Program-made: the position numbers and the translations under genes
Notes under the pieces: model-generated
Databases searched by the model: none
Told to the model about the DNA's origin: nothing
The model's input: only the letters and a program-made list of their open reading frames with translations
Shown here: piece after piece, positions 25,500-33,583 of the stretch
Layout: each line of letters starts with the position of its first letter
Position numbering within the stretch: the stretch's first letter is position 1
Origin: Microbacterium sp. T2.11-28
Lineage (GTDB): Bacteria > Actinomycetota > Actinomycetes > Actinomycetales > Microbacteriaceae
Length of the DNA: 64,000 bases
Assembly: GCF_950097975.1 (NCBI RefSeq)
Contig: NZ_CATNHF010000012.1
Span: 496,001-560,000 of the forward strand
Reading direction: 5' to 3'

Positions 25500-26567
25500 T
25501 CAGCGCGTCGTGAGCCGTCCGAGCTCGGCGACGAAGGCGTCGACGTCGGTCTCGCTGGTGTCGAACGAGCACATCCAGCGCACTTCGTTGCGCGCGGCGT
25601 CCCAGTCGTAGAAGCGGAAGCTCTCGCGGAGGCGATCCGCGATGCCGTCGGGCAGCGTCGCGAAGACCCCGTTGGCCTGGGTCGGCTGCGTGAACGAGAC
25701 GCCGGCGATCGAGCCGTCCGCCAGCCCGGCCTCCACGGCGGCGCGCAGGCGTGCGGCCATCGCGTTGGAGTGACGCGCGTTGCGCAGGTACAGGTCGCCC
25801 TCCAGCAGCGCGATCAGCTGCGCCGACACGAAGCGCATCTTGCTCGACAGCTGCATGTTGAGCTTCCGGAGGAACAGCAGCCCCTCGGAGGCCGCCGGAT
25901 CGAGGACCACGATCGCCTCGCCCAGCATGGCGCCGTTCTTGGTGCCGCCGAAGCTCAGCACGTCGACGCCGACGTCGCGGGTGAAGGCGCGCAGCGGCAG
26001 GTCGAGGGCCGCGGCGGCGTTGGAGATGCGCGCGCCGTCCAGGTGCAGCCGCATGCCGCGCTCGTGCGCGTGGTCGGCGATGGCGCGGATCTCCTCCGGC
26101 GTGTACAGGGTGCCGAGCTCGGTGGACTGCGTGATCGAGACGACGAGCGGCTGCGCGCGGTGCTCGTCGCCCCAGCCCCAGGCCTCGCGGTCGATGAGCT
26201 CGGGGGTGAGCTTGCCGTCCTCGGTCGGGACGTTCAGGATCTTGATCCCCGCGACCCGCTCGGGGGCGCCGCCCTCGTCGACGTTGATGTGGGCCGTGGA
26301 GGCGGCGATGACCGCGCCCCAGCGGGGGAGCATCGACTGCAGTCCGGTGACGTTCGCGCCGGTGCCGTTGAACACCGGGAACGCCTCGACGCCCTCGCCG
26401 AAGTGCTGGGCGAACACCTCCTGCAGCCGAGCCGTGTACGCGTCCTCGCCGTAGGCGATCTGGTGCCCGTCGTTGGCGGCGGCGATGGCCGCGAGCACCT
26501 CGGGGTGGACGCCGGAGTAGTTGTCGCTGGCGAAGCCGCGGATGGTCGTGTCGTGGAGGGTGGTCAC
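25500..26567 (-). CDS. ltaE: Low-specificity L-threonine aldolase family
   Basis: The 355-residue protein is a fold-type I PLP enzyme. Lys210 in SFGGTKNGA is the Schiff-base lysine, LHLDGARISNA holds the PLP-ring Asp, and FASDNYSGVHPEV is the usual N-terminal motif. Such enzymes cleave L-threonine or allo-threonine to glycine and acetaldehyde; related aldolases act on beta-hydroxy amino acids, so exact substrate is open. The start is GTG 26567, 8 nt after a TAGGCT box on the minus strand. Confidence 0.9.
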   Translation of the reverse strand: MTTLHDTTIRGFASDNYSGVHPEVLAAIAAANDGHQIAYGEDAYTARLQEVFAQHFGEGVEAFPVFNGTGANVTGLQSMLPRWGAVIAASTAHINVDEGGAPERVAGIKILNVPTEDGKLTPELIDREAWGWGDEHRAQPLVVSITQSTELGTLYTPEEIRAIADHAHERGMRLHLDGARISNAAAALDLPLRAFTRDVGVDVLSFGGTKNGAMLGEAIVVLDPAASEGLLFLRKLNMQLSSKMRFVSAQLIALLEGDLYLRNARHSNAMAARLRAAVEAGLADGSIAGVSFTQPTQANGVFATLPDGIADRLRESFRFYDWDAARNEVRWMCSFDTSETDVDAFVAELGRLTTR

Positions 26568-26575
26568 GGCATCCC

Positions 26576-26627
26576 AGCCTAGTTCGCGGCAGACCGCCTA
26601 TCGCGTGTCGGCGGGGGTCGCTACCCT
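26576..26627. promoter_or_regulatory. Divergent -10 boxes for threonine aldolase and MFS genes
   Basis: TAGGCT (minus strand, 26576-26581) precedes GTG 26567 by 8 nt. TACCCT (plus strand, 26622-26627) precedes ATG 26634 by 6 nt. The two transcripts diverge within 66 bp. Confidence 0.5.
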
Positions 26628-26633
26628 CGCGGT

Positions 26634-28133
26634 ATGTCGCAACCCCCTCCTGATCCCGCCGCCGCGAGCGGGCTGCGCGCGGTGCCCGCGAACGGCATGC
26701 GCACCTTCCTCCACGTGCTGGTGAACACGGCCGCCGCGAACATCACGACGAGCTTCCTGTGGTTCGCGCTCACCTTCTGGGTCTACCTCGAGACGAAGTC
26801 GGTGCTCGCCACGGGCATCATCGGCGGCGCGTACATGCTGCTGCTGGCCGTCTTCGGCATGGTGTTCGGCACGTTCGTCGACCGCCACCGCAAGCACCGC
26901 GTCATGATCCTGTCGGGGTTCGTCACGCTCGTCGCGTTCCTGCTGGCCGGCGGCATCTACCTGTCGCAGCCCGAGGGCACGCTGCTCGATCTGGGACAGC
27001 CGTGGTTCTGGCTGTTCTCCGGGATCATCCTCGCCGGCGCCGTCGTCGAGAACCTCCGCAACATCGCGCTGTCGACGACGGTCACCCTCCTCGTGCCGAC
27101 CGAGCGTCATGCCAACGCGAACGGCCTCGTCGGCACGGTGCAGGGGCTCGCCTTCCTCGTGACGAGCGTGTTCTCCGGCTTCGCCATCGGGTTCCTCGGC
27201 ATGGGGTGGACACTGGTGATCGCGCTGGTGTTCACGCTGGCCGCCCTCATCCACCTGTTCACCCTCACCGTGCCCGAGGACGAGCCCGACCGCGACCCGG
27301 ACGCGAAGTTCATCGACGTGCGCGGCGCGGCGGCGGCGATCCGCGCGGTCCCGGGCCTGTTCGCGCTGATCCTGTTCTCGACGTTCAACAACCTGGTCGG
27401 CGGCGTCTACATGGCGCTCATGGACCCGTACGGCCTCACGCTGTTCCCCGTCGAATGGTGGGGCGTGGTGCTGGCGGTGTCGTCGACGGGCTTCCTCATC
27501 GGCGGCGGCATCATCGCGGCACGCGGACTCGGGCGGAACCCGATCCGCACGATGCTGCTGCTGGTCATCGTGATGGGTCTCCTCGGCTCGCTGTTCACGA
27601 TCCGCGAATGGTGGTGGCTGTACGCGCTCGGCATCTGGCTGTACATGATGCTCATCCCCGCGATCGAGGCGGCGGAGCAGACGGTCGTGCAGAAGGTGGT
27701 CCCGTTCGAGAAGCAGGGCCGCGTGTTCGGCGCGGCGACCGCGATCGAGGTGTCGGCCGCTCCGATCACGTCGTTCCTCATCGCGCCGATCGCCGAGTTC
27801 TGGATCATCCCCTACATGGACTCGGATGCCGGTCAGGACACGTGGGGCTGGCTCCTGGGCGAGGGCGAGGCCCGCGGCATCGCGCTCGTGTTCTTCTTCT
27901 CGGGCCTCATCATGGTCGTGTTCGCGATCCTGGCGTTCGCGACGAGGTCCTACCGCACCCTCTCGGCGGAGTACCGCGAGGCCCCGGAGACGCCCGTCGA
28001 GGGCGGTGGCGATGCCGGCGCGGACGCCCCGCACGGGGCCGCCGAGACCCCCGCGGAACGGCACGTGCCGCCGGCATCCTCTGCGCAGGCGCGTGGCGGC
28101 GTCGCCGACCAGGGGGTGGCCCGAGGCGACTGA
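26634..28133 (+). CDS. Major facilitator superfamily transporter
   Basis: The 499-residue protein has about twelve membrane helices. GTFVDRHRKHRVMI is the MFS cytoplasmic loop 2-3 motif, and a central loop rich in Glu/Asp (PEDEPDRDPDAK) separates the halves. The C-terminal 60 residues are polar and Pro/Ala/Glu-rich. The substrate cannot be read from the sequence, although the DHA-like layout suggests an exporter. The transcript appears leaderless, and the gene ends 6 bp from the convergent SDR gene. Confidence 0.9.
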   Translation: MSQPPPDPAAASGLRAVPANGMRTFLHVLVNTAAANITTSFLWFALTFWVYLETKSVLATGIIGGAYMLLLAVFGMVFGTFVDRHRKHRVMILSGFVTLVAFLLAGGIYLSQPEGTLLDLGQPWFWLFSGIILAGAVVENLRNIALSTTVTLLVPTERHANANGLVGTVQGLAFLVTSVFSGFAIGFLGMGWTLVIALVFTLAALIHLFTLTVPEDEPDRDPDAKFIDVRGAAAAIRAVPGLFALILFSTFNNLVGGVYMALMDPYGLTLFPVEWWGVVLAVSSTGFLIGGGIIAARGLGRNPIRTMLLLVIVMGLLGSLFTIREWWWLYALGIWLYMMLIPAIEAAEQTVVQKVVPFEKQGRVFGAATAIEVSAAPITSFLIAPIAEFWIIPYMDSDAGQDTWGWLLGEGEARGIALVFFFSGLIMVVFAILAFATRSYRTLSAEYREAPETPVEGGGDAGADAPHGAAETPAERHVPPASSAQARGGVADQGVARGD

Positions 28134-28139
28134 TCCGCC

Positions 28140-28829
28140 TCAGTCGGCGAGCGTGACGACGGTGTCGTTCACGGCATCGGGAGCCGCATCCCACAGGTGG
28201 ACGAAGGCGCTCGCGAGGTCGGCTTCCCTCCCGGCCAGGGTCTTCACGCGGAAGACGACGGCGGCCGCGCGCAGCGACTCGCCGGCATCCCGCGCCGTCT
28301 TCGTGAAGCCGTGCGCGAGGGCGCGCGTCCATGCTTCGGTGGCCGCTTTCACGGCGGCGTAGTTCGCGCCTCCGGCGAGGGGCCGAACCACCGCCGTCGA
28401 GGACACGACCGCGACCCGCGCTGACGCGGAGTCGACCAGATCGTCCCAGAAGGCGCGCGAGAGATGCCGCCACGCCGTGAGCGACTTCTCGAGGAAGCGG
28501 TAGTCGTCGTCGGTCTGACCGGCGACGCCGCCGCCCCCGCGCCATCCGCCGACGAGGTGCAGGACGCCGTCGACCCGTTCGCCCGTCGCGGCGAGCTGCG
28601 CCGCCAGCGCCCGGACCGCGTGCTCGTCGGTGAGGTCGCACACCGCCGCCCGCGCGCCGAGCCGTGTCACGGACGCGAGTCGCTCCTCGTCGCGCCCCAC
28701 CGCGACGACGCGTGCGCCGGCGTTCACCAGCGCACGCGTCGCCGCTTCCCCGCTCGCGCTCGTCGCCCCCGCCACGAGCACCAGGCGCCCCCCGACGCCT
28801 GCGGCCTGCCGAGGAGCGTCCTCAGCCAT
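28140..28829 (-). CDS. Short-chain dehydrogenase/reductase family protein
   Basis: The 229-residue protein has a Rossmann nucleotide-binding start LVLVAGATSASGEAATRAL, the catalytic Ser in VAVVSSTAV, and YAAVK as the YxxxK motif. The length fits a classical SDR. The cofactor and substrate are unknown. The ATG lies within the last 8 bases of the DUF6421 gene, so the two are co-translated and probably act together under the divergent Lrp/AsnC regulator. Confidence 0.88.
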   Translation of the reverse strand: MAEDAPRQAAGVGGRLVLVAGATSASGEAATRALVNAGARVVAVGRDEERLASVTRLGARAAVCDLTDEHAVRALAAQLAATGERVDGVLHLVGGWRGGGGVAGQTDDDYRFLEKSLTAWRHLSRAFWDDLVDSASARVAVVSSTAVVRPLAGGANYAAVKAATEAWTRALAHGFTKTARDAGESLRAAAVVFRVKTLAGREADLASAFVHLWDAAPDAVNDTVVTLAD

Positions 28830-30231
28830 CGGCGCCGGTGATCCCCGACGTCGACGCGATGACGTCCCGCATCTTCTTCTCCAGCGCCTCGAAGAACATC
28901 GACAGGGGGAACTCGTCGTCGAGCACCGCGTCCGTGTAGCCCTTCGGCGGACCGGCGAGGATCTCGTCGGGCAGACCGCGTGCCCACGCCGACGCCGGGT
29001 GCGGCGTCACCGTCGCGCGGACGAGGTCGTACGCGGCGAGCCAGTGCGCGATCTTGGGACGGTCGATCGAGCGCCAGTAGAGCTCGTCGATCGCCTCGCC
29101 GAGCGCGACGACGGCGGCCGGGACCTCATCCCAGTCGAACGCGAGGGCGGTGTCGGTCCAGTGCAGCACGCCGCGCTGGTGCAGCCACGCGAACAGGAGC
29201 TGGCCGCCGAGCCCGTCGTAGTTGCGCACGCGGGTGCCGGTGATCGAGAAGCGGAAGATGCGGTCGAAGATCACCGCGTACTGCACGAGCCTCGCGTGCT
29301 CGAGCATCTCGGCCTGGACCGCGGTCAGCGACTCGCGCTCCCGCAGATCGCGCTCGATCGCGACGCACTCGCGGAAGGCGGTGAGATCGCAGCGCAGCTC
29401 CTCCAGCGAGTAGAGGAAGTACGGCATCCGCTGCTTGATCATGAACGGGTCGAACGGAAGGTCGCCGCGCATGTGGGTGCGGTCGTGGATGATGTCCCAC
29501 ATCACGAACGTCTTCTCGGTGAGGGCCTGGTCATCGAGCATCCGCGCTGCGTCGTCCGGGAGATCGAGCTTCGTGATCTCGGATGCCGCACGCACCACCC
29601 GGCGGTACCGGGCGGCCTCGCGGTCCTGGAAGATCGCCCCCCACGTGAACGTGGGGATCTCGCGCATGGCGACCGTCTCGGGGAACAGCACCGCGGAGTT
29701 GGTGTCGTAGCCGGGAGTGAAATCGAGCAGGCGCAGCGAGACGAAGAGCTTGTTCGTGTAGGTCGTCTCCAGCTCGGCGATGAACTCCGGCCAGATGACC
29801 TCCACGAGCACCGCCTCGACGTAGCGGTTGCGCGAGCCGTTCTGGGTGTACATCGGGAACACCACGAGGTGGGTGAGGCCGTCGATGCGGTGCTGCTGAG
29901 GCTGGAACGCCGTCAGGGAGTCGAGGAAGTCGGGCACGCCGAACCCGCCGTCGGCCCAGCGCTCGAAGTCGTGGATGCTCGCGGCGAGGTACTCGGCGTC
30001 GTGGGGGAAGAGCGGGGCGAGGGCGCGGATGGCGCCGATGATCGTCTCGACGTAGGCGCGCGCTTCGGCGGCGTCGCCGCTGACGGAGCCGTCCTGCTCC
30101 TGGAGCTCCTGCAGGGCCGTGGCGGCGTCCTTCAGTGCGAGCCACGCCGGCTGTTGCGCGAGCGACAGGACGTCTTCGACAACCTCGGGCTCGCCGATGA
30201 CGGACGTCGAGGAATGCGTGGTCAGGGACAT
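28822..30231 (-). CDS. DUF6421 family protein
   Basis: This 469-residue soluble, mostly helical protein has no recognisable catalytic motif that I can name. Conserved-looking segments include MYTQNGSRNRYVEA, DIIHDRTHMRGDLPFDPF and FFEALEKKMRD. I recall it as the DUF6421 family of actinobacteria, function unknown. The His/Asp-rich central segment HDRTHMRGD could bind metal, but this is speculation. The start ATG 30231 has CGGAGG 6 nt upstream. It is first gene of an operon with an SDR, divergent from an Lrp/AsnC regulator. Confidence 0.85.
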   Translation of the reverse strand: MSLTTHSSTSVIGEPEVVEDVLSLAQQPAWLALKDAATALQELQEQDGSVSGDAAEARAYVETIIGAIRALAPLFPHDAEYLAASIHDFERWADGGFGVPDFLDSLTAFQPQQHRIDGLTHLVVFPMYTQNGSRNRYVEAVLVEVIWPEFIAELETTYTNKLFVSLRLLDFTPGYDTNSAVLFPETVAMREIPTFTWGAIFQDREAARYRRVVRAASEITKLDLPDDAARMLDDQALTEKTFVMWDIIHDRTHMRGDLPFDPFMIKQRMPYFLYSLEELRCDLTAFRECVAIERDLRERESLTAVQAEMLEHARLVQYAVIFDRIFRFSITGTRVRNYDGLGGQLLFAWLHQRGVLHWTDTALAFDWDEVPAAVVALGEAIDELYWRSIDRPKIAHWLAAYDLVRATVTPHPASAWARGLPDEILAGPPKGYTDAVLDDEFPLSMFFEALEKKMRDVIASTSGITGADG

Positions 30232-30347
30232 GATGAACCTCCGATCGGGCTCGAGGACGGGTGCGCGTGCGGCGCAACGCCAAGTCTACGAGAGAAGTTC
30301 CGCCGTGATAAATGGTGGGCCGTAAATTTTCCTGTAGCGTCGCTTGT
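30232..30347. promoter_or_regulatory. Divergent control region of DUF6421-SDR operon and Lrp gene
   Basis: Minus strand: TTATCA, 17 nt, TAGACT (30283-30288), then a leader of about 45 nt to ATG 30231. Plus strand: TAGCGT (30335-30340) ends 7 nt before ATG 30348. The stretch 30306-30330 is unusually AT-rich for this genome (GATAAAT, TAAATTTT) and is the likely operator for the Lrp/AsnC protein. Confidence 0.5.
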
Positions 30348-30803
30348 ATGGCACTTTCCGACGTCGACGGCGGCATCGTCCGGGCACTCTCGCGCGACGG
30401 GCGGGCGACGCTGTCGCAGCTGTCCGTCGCCGTCGGACTTTCCGTCTCGGCCGTCCAGGCCCGGCTGAAGCGGCTCGAGGCCGACGGGACCATCACCGGC
30501 TACCGCGCCACGATCGACCCCGAGGCCGTCGGCAAGCCGCTTGCGGCGTTCATCGAGATCACGCCGCTCGATCCGGCCCAGCCCGACAACGCGCCGGAGC
30601 TCCTCGCCCACCTCGATGAGATCGAGGCCTGCCACTCTGTGGCCGGGGTCGCCGCGTACATGCTGTTCGTGCGCGTCGCCACGCCGCGCGCCCTCGAGGA
30701 GCTCATCCGCGAGATCCGCGCCGCGGCCTCCGTCAGCACGCGCACCACGATCGTCCTGCAGACCTTCTTCGAGGGCCGTCCCCTCACGCCCGCGCGCGCA
30801 TGA
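30348..30803 (+). CDS. Lrp/AsnC family transcriptional regulator
   Basis: The 151-residue protein has an N-terminal winged helix (ATLSQLSVAVGLSVSAV, about 20-36) with the linker GTITGYRATIDP, then a RAM ligand-binding domain (about 65-145). This is the standard one-HTH, one-RAM layout of feast/famine regulators, which form octamers and sense amino acids. Its divergent position makes the DUF6421-SDR operon and its own promoter the likely targets. Start ATG 30348 is leaderless by promoter spacing. Confidence 0.93.
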   Translation: MALSDVDGGIVRALSRDGRATLSQLSVAVGLSVSAVQARLKRLEADGTITGYRATIDPEAVGKPLAAFIEITPLDPAQPDNAPELLAHLDEIEACHSVAGVAAYMLFVRVATPRALEELIREIRAAASVSTRTTIVLQTFFEGRPLTPARA

Positions 30804-30853
30804 GCTCCCGCGGGATACATCGCGCGGCGGATGCCGCGGCGAGCGCGCTCGCG

Positions 30854-30859
30854 TAGCGT
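30854..30859 (+). promoter_or_regulatory. -10 box TAGCGT for the two-component system
   Basis: TAGCGT ends 6 nt before GTG 30866, the start of the histidine kinase, and supports a leaderless GTG. Confidence 0.5.
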
Positions 30860-30865
30860 CGAGGG

Positions 30866-32071
30866 GTGCTCCGCCCGCTTCTGAGATACCAGCTGACCGT
30901 CGACGTCGTCGTCGCGGTGCTGTTCTTCCTGGGCTCGGTGCTGTTCATCGTGATCCCGTACGGCTTCTGGACGGGCGTCGACACGCGCGCGAGCCTCCTC
31001 GTCGCCGTGATCGTCACGGCGGGCTTCTCGATCGCGCTGGGCATCCGTCGCTGGTCGCCGCCGCTCGCGCTCGGGCTCGTGTGGCTCCTGGCGCTCGTCC
31101 AGATGGCCTTCGGCCTGCCGCCGCTGCCCTCGAACGTCGCGATCTTCGGCGTGCTGTACGTGACCGCCGCCTACGGCAGCCGGCTGCTGTTCTGGCTGGG
31201 CTTCGCCTCCGCGATGGTCGGCGCCCTCGCGATCACCCTCTATCTGATCGTCCCGCCGCTCATCGCGGGCGGGTGGAGCCTCATGGGGGCGATCGAGGCG
31301 AATCTCCTCGTCGGCGTCACGGTGTTCTTCAGCGCCGCCCTCGCGCTCCTGCTCTCGTGGACCGTCGGCGCGCTCGTCCGCACCGCCCTGCGGGCGCGCG
31401 CCAACCGCCAGGCGCAGGAGCGCGCCGAGGAGGAGACGGCGGTCGAGGCGGAGCGCAACCGCATCGCGCGCGACATGCACGACGTCGTCGCCCACTCCCT
31501 GGCGGTCGTCATCGCGCAGGCCGACGGGGCACGGTACGCGGCCGCCGCCGACCCGCAGGCGGCGAACGAGGCGCTCGGAGCCATCTCGACGACCGCGCGC
31601 TCGGCGCTCTCCGATGTGAGGATGCTCCTCACCCAGCTCCGCCACAGCCAGGCCGACGGCCCGCAGCCGTCGATCGCCGACCTCGAGAAGCTCTACGCGC
31701 AGGTGCGCGGTGCGGGCGTCGACCTGCGCATCGACGTCGACCCCGCCCCGACCCAGGAGGCCCCCGCGTCGGTCCAGCTGGCGGTGTACCGGATCCTGCA
31801 GGAGGCACTCACCAACGCGCTCCGGCACGGCTCCGGCGGGGCGGTCGACGTGGCGCTGGCGTGGCATCCTGACCGGGTGCACCTGAACGTCCGCAACCCC
31901 GCGCCCGATGCGCCGACCGCTGCCGCCGGCGACGGCCGGGGACACGGCCTCATCGGCATGCGCGAGCGCGCTCAGCTGGTCGGCGGGACCTTCGAGGCCG
32001 GGCCGCGCGAGGGCGAGTTCGTCGTCACGGCGACGCTCCCCTTCGCGGGTGTCGGGATGGGTGCGCGATGA
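30866..32071 (+). CDS. Sensor histidine kinase (HisKA_3, DesK/NarX type)
   Basis: The 401-residue protein has about five membrane helices in residues 10-170, a short coiled linker, and then HisKA_3 with His205 in ARDMHDVVAH. The ATPase domain has ILQEALTNALRH (N box) and GHGLIGMRER (G box). The absence of a large extracellular domain suggests intramembrane sensing of envelope stress or lipids. The stop overlaps the regulator start as ATGA. The ABC/FtsX genes immediately downstream are plausible targets. Confidence 0.93.
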   Translation: MLRPLLRYQLTVDVVVAVLFFLGSVLFIVIPYGFWTGVDTRASLLVAVIVTAGFSIALGIRRWSPPLALGLVWLLALVQMAFGLPPLPSNVAIFGVLYVTAAYGSRLLFWLGFASAMVGALAITLYLIVPPLIAGGWSLMGAIEANLLVGVTVFFSAALALLLSWTVGALVRTALRARANRQAQERAEEETAVEAERNRIARDMHDVVAHSLAVVIAQADGARYAAAADPQAANEALGAISTTARSALSDVRMLLTQLRHSQADGPQPSIADLEKLYAQVRGAGVDLRIDVDPAPTQEAPASVQLAVYRILQEALTNALRHGSGGAVDVALAWHPDRVHLNVRNPAPDAPTAAAGDGRGHGLIGMRERAQLVGGTFEAGPREGEFVVTATLPFAGVGMGAR

Positions 32072-32724
32072 GCACGCCCATCCGCGTGGTCCTCGTCGAC
32101 GACCAGGCACTGTTCCGCGCCGGCATCCGCATGGTCATCGACTCCCAGCCCGATCTCGACGTCGTCGGCGAGGCCGGCGACGGGGCTGAGGCGCTCGCCG
32201 TGGTGCGCGCGCAGCGACCCGACGTCGTCCTCATGGACATCCGGATGCCGGTCATGGACGGGCTCGCCGCGACGGCCGAGCTCCTGCGCGACCCCGCTTT
32301 CGGCTCCGAGCCGCCGAAGGTGGTCATGCTCACCACCTTCGATCTCGACGAGGCCGCCGCGCGCGCCATCCGTCAGGGGGCGAGCGGCTTCCTCCTCAAG
32401 GACGCCGATCCGGAGTTCCTGCTGGCGGCGATCCGCACCGTCCACGCCGGTTCGTCGGTCATCGCCGCCGCCGCCACGCGTGAGCTGTTCGCCCACTTCG
32501 GCGCGTCCACGCAGGCCCCGCCGCCGAGCTTCGCCGCGCTCACCGACCGTGAGCGGGAGATCTTCGCGCTCGCCGCGCGCGGCCTCTCCAACGGGGAGAT
32601 CGCCGCGCGGGAGTTCCTCTCCGAGGCGACCGTGAAGACGCACATCAGCAGGATCCTCACCAAGCTCGGCCTGCGCGACCGCGTGCAGCTCGTGGTGTTC
32701 GCCTTCGAGCACGGGCTGGCCTGA
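32068..32724 (+). CDS. NarL/LuxR-type response regulator
   Basis: The 218-residue protein has a receiver domain with acidic pocket Asp11/Asp12 and phosphoacceptor Asp57 in VVLMDIRMPVMDG, and the switch residues Thr (MLTTFD) and Lys (FLLKDADP). The C-terminal LuxR HTH reads LTDREREIFALAARGLSNGEIA then FLSEATVKTHI. It is coupled to the kinase by ATGA overlap and should be phosphorylated by it. Confidence 0.95.
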   Translation: MSTPIRVVLVDDQALFRAGIRMVIDSQPDLDVVGEAGDGAEALAVVRAQRPDVVLMDIRMPVMDGLAATAELLRDPAFGSEPPKVVMLTTFDLDEAAARAIRQGASGFLLKDADPEFLLAAIRTVHAGSSVIAAAATRELFAHFGASTQAPPPSFAALTDREREIFALAARGLSNGEIAAREFLSEATVKTHISRILTKLGLRDRVQLVVFAFEHGLA

Positions 32725-32808
32725 GCGGTCCGTCCGGCCCGTGCCGGATCATCCTTCCGATGTACGCGGTCGCGACTGCGGACCGACGACCGCGCGGCTC
32801 GCCGTCCG

Positions 32809-32814
32809 TAGCGT
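32809..32814 (+). promoter_or_regulatory. -10 box TAGCGT for the ABC-FtsX operon
   Basis: TAGCGT ends 7 nt before ATG 32822. The region 32725-32808 upstream is where a response-regulator site would be expected, but I see no clear dyad there. Confidence 0.5.
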
Positions 32815-32821
32815 CGGAGGC

Positions 32822-33583
32822 ATGGAGATCACAACCACAGACCTCGGCCTGGCTGCCCGGGTGCAGAACCTCACCAAGACCTTCGGCGCGGGGGAGAGCG
32901 GCGTGCGTGCCCTCGACACGGTCACCGTCGGCATCCGCCGCGGGGAGTTCACCGCGATCATGGGTCCGTCCGGCTCGGGCAAGTCGACCCTCATGCACAT
33001 CATGGCGGGCCTGGACGCCCCCACCTCGGGGCGAGCGTGGATCGGCGACACCGAGATCACCGGCCTCTCGGACCTCGAGCTCACCATCCTGCGCCGTCGT
33101 CGCGTCGGCTTCGTGTTCCAGGCGTTCAACCTCGTGCCCACCCTCGACGCGCTCGGCAACATCATGCTGCCGTTCGACCTCGACGGCCGGCGTCCCTCGG
33201 CACTCGAGAAGGCGCGCATCGACGGGCTGATCGAGTCGCTCGGCCTGTCGGCGAGACTGCGCCACCGTCCGCACCAGCTGTCGGGAGGCCAGCAGCAGCG
33301 CGTCGCGATCGCTCGCGCCCTGGCGACGGCCCCCGACCTGGTCTTCGCCGACGAGCCGACGGGGAACCTCGACTCCCGCTCGAGCCGCGAGGTGCTCGCG
33401 CTGCTGGCGGCGGCGAGCCGCGAGCACGGTCAGTCCATCGCGATGGTGACGCACGACCCGGTCGCCGCCGCGTACGCCGACCGCGTCGTGTTCCTCGGCG
33501 ACGGCCGCATCGTCGCCGACAAGCCGAAGCAGACCGCCGAGCAGGTCTCGGCCCACATGCTCGCCGCGGAGGTGGCGGCGTGA
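32822..33583 (+). CDS. ABC transporter ATP-binding protein (MacB/LolD type)
   Basis: The 253-residue protein has GPSGSGKS (48-55) as Walker [16 protein letters not shown] as signature, [11 protein letters not shown] as Walker B and VTHD as the switch His. [18 protein letters not shown] is typical of the MacB/LolD/BceA class, which pairs with FtsX-type permeases. The start is ATG 32822, and the gene is joined to the permease by GTGA overlap. Such pairs export or extract peptides and lipids in response to envelope stress. Confidence 0.95.
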   Translation: MEITTTDLGLAARVQNLTKTFGAGESGVRALDTVTVGIRRGEFTAIMGPSGSGKSTLMHIMAGLDAPTSGRAWIGDTEITGLSDLELTILRRRRVGFVFQAFNLVPTLDALGNIMLPFDLDGRRPSALEKARIDGLIESLGLSARLRHRPHQLSGGQQQRVAIARALATAPDLVFADEPTGNLDSRSSREVLALLAAASREHGQSIAMVTHDPVAAAYADRVVFLGDGRIVADKPKQTAEQVSAHMLAAEVAA

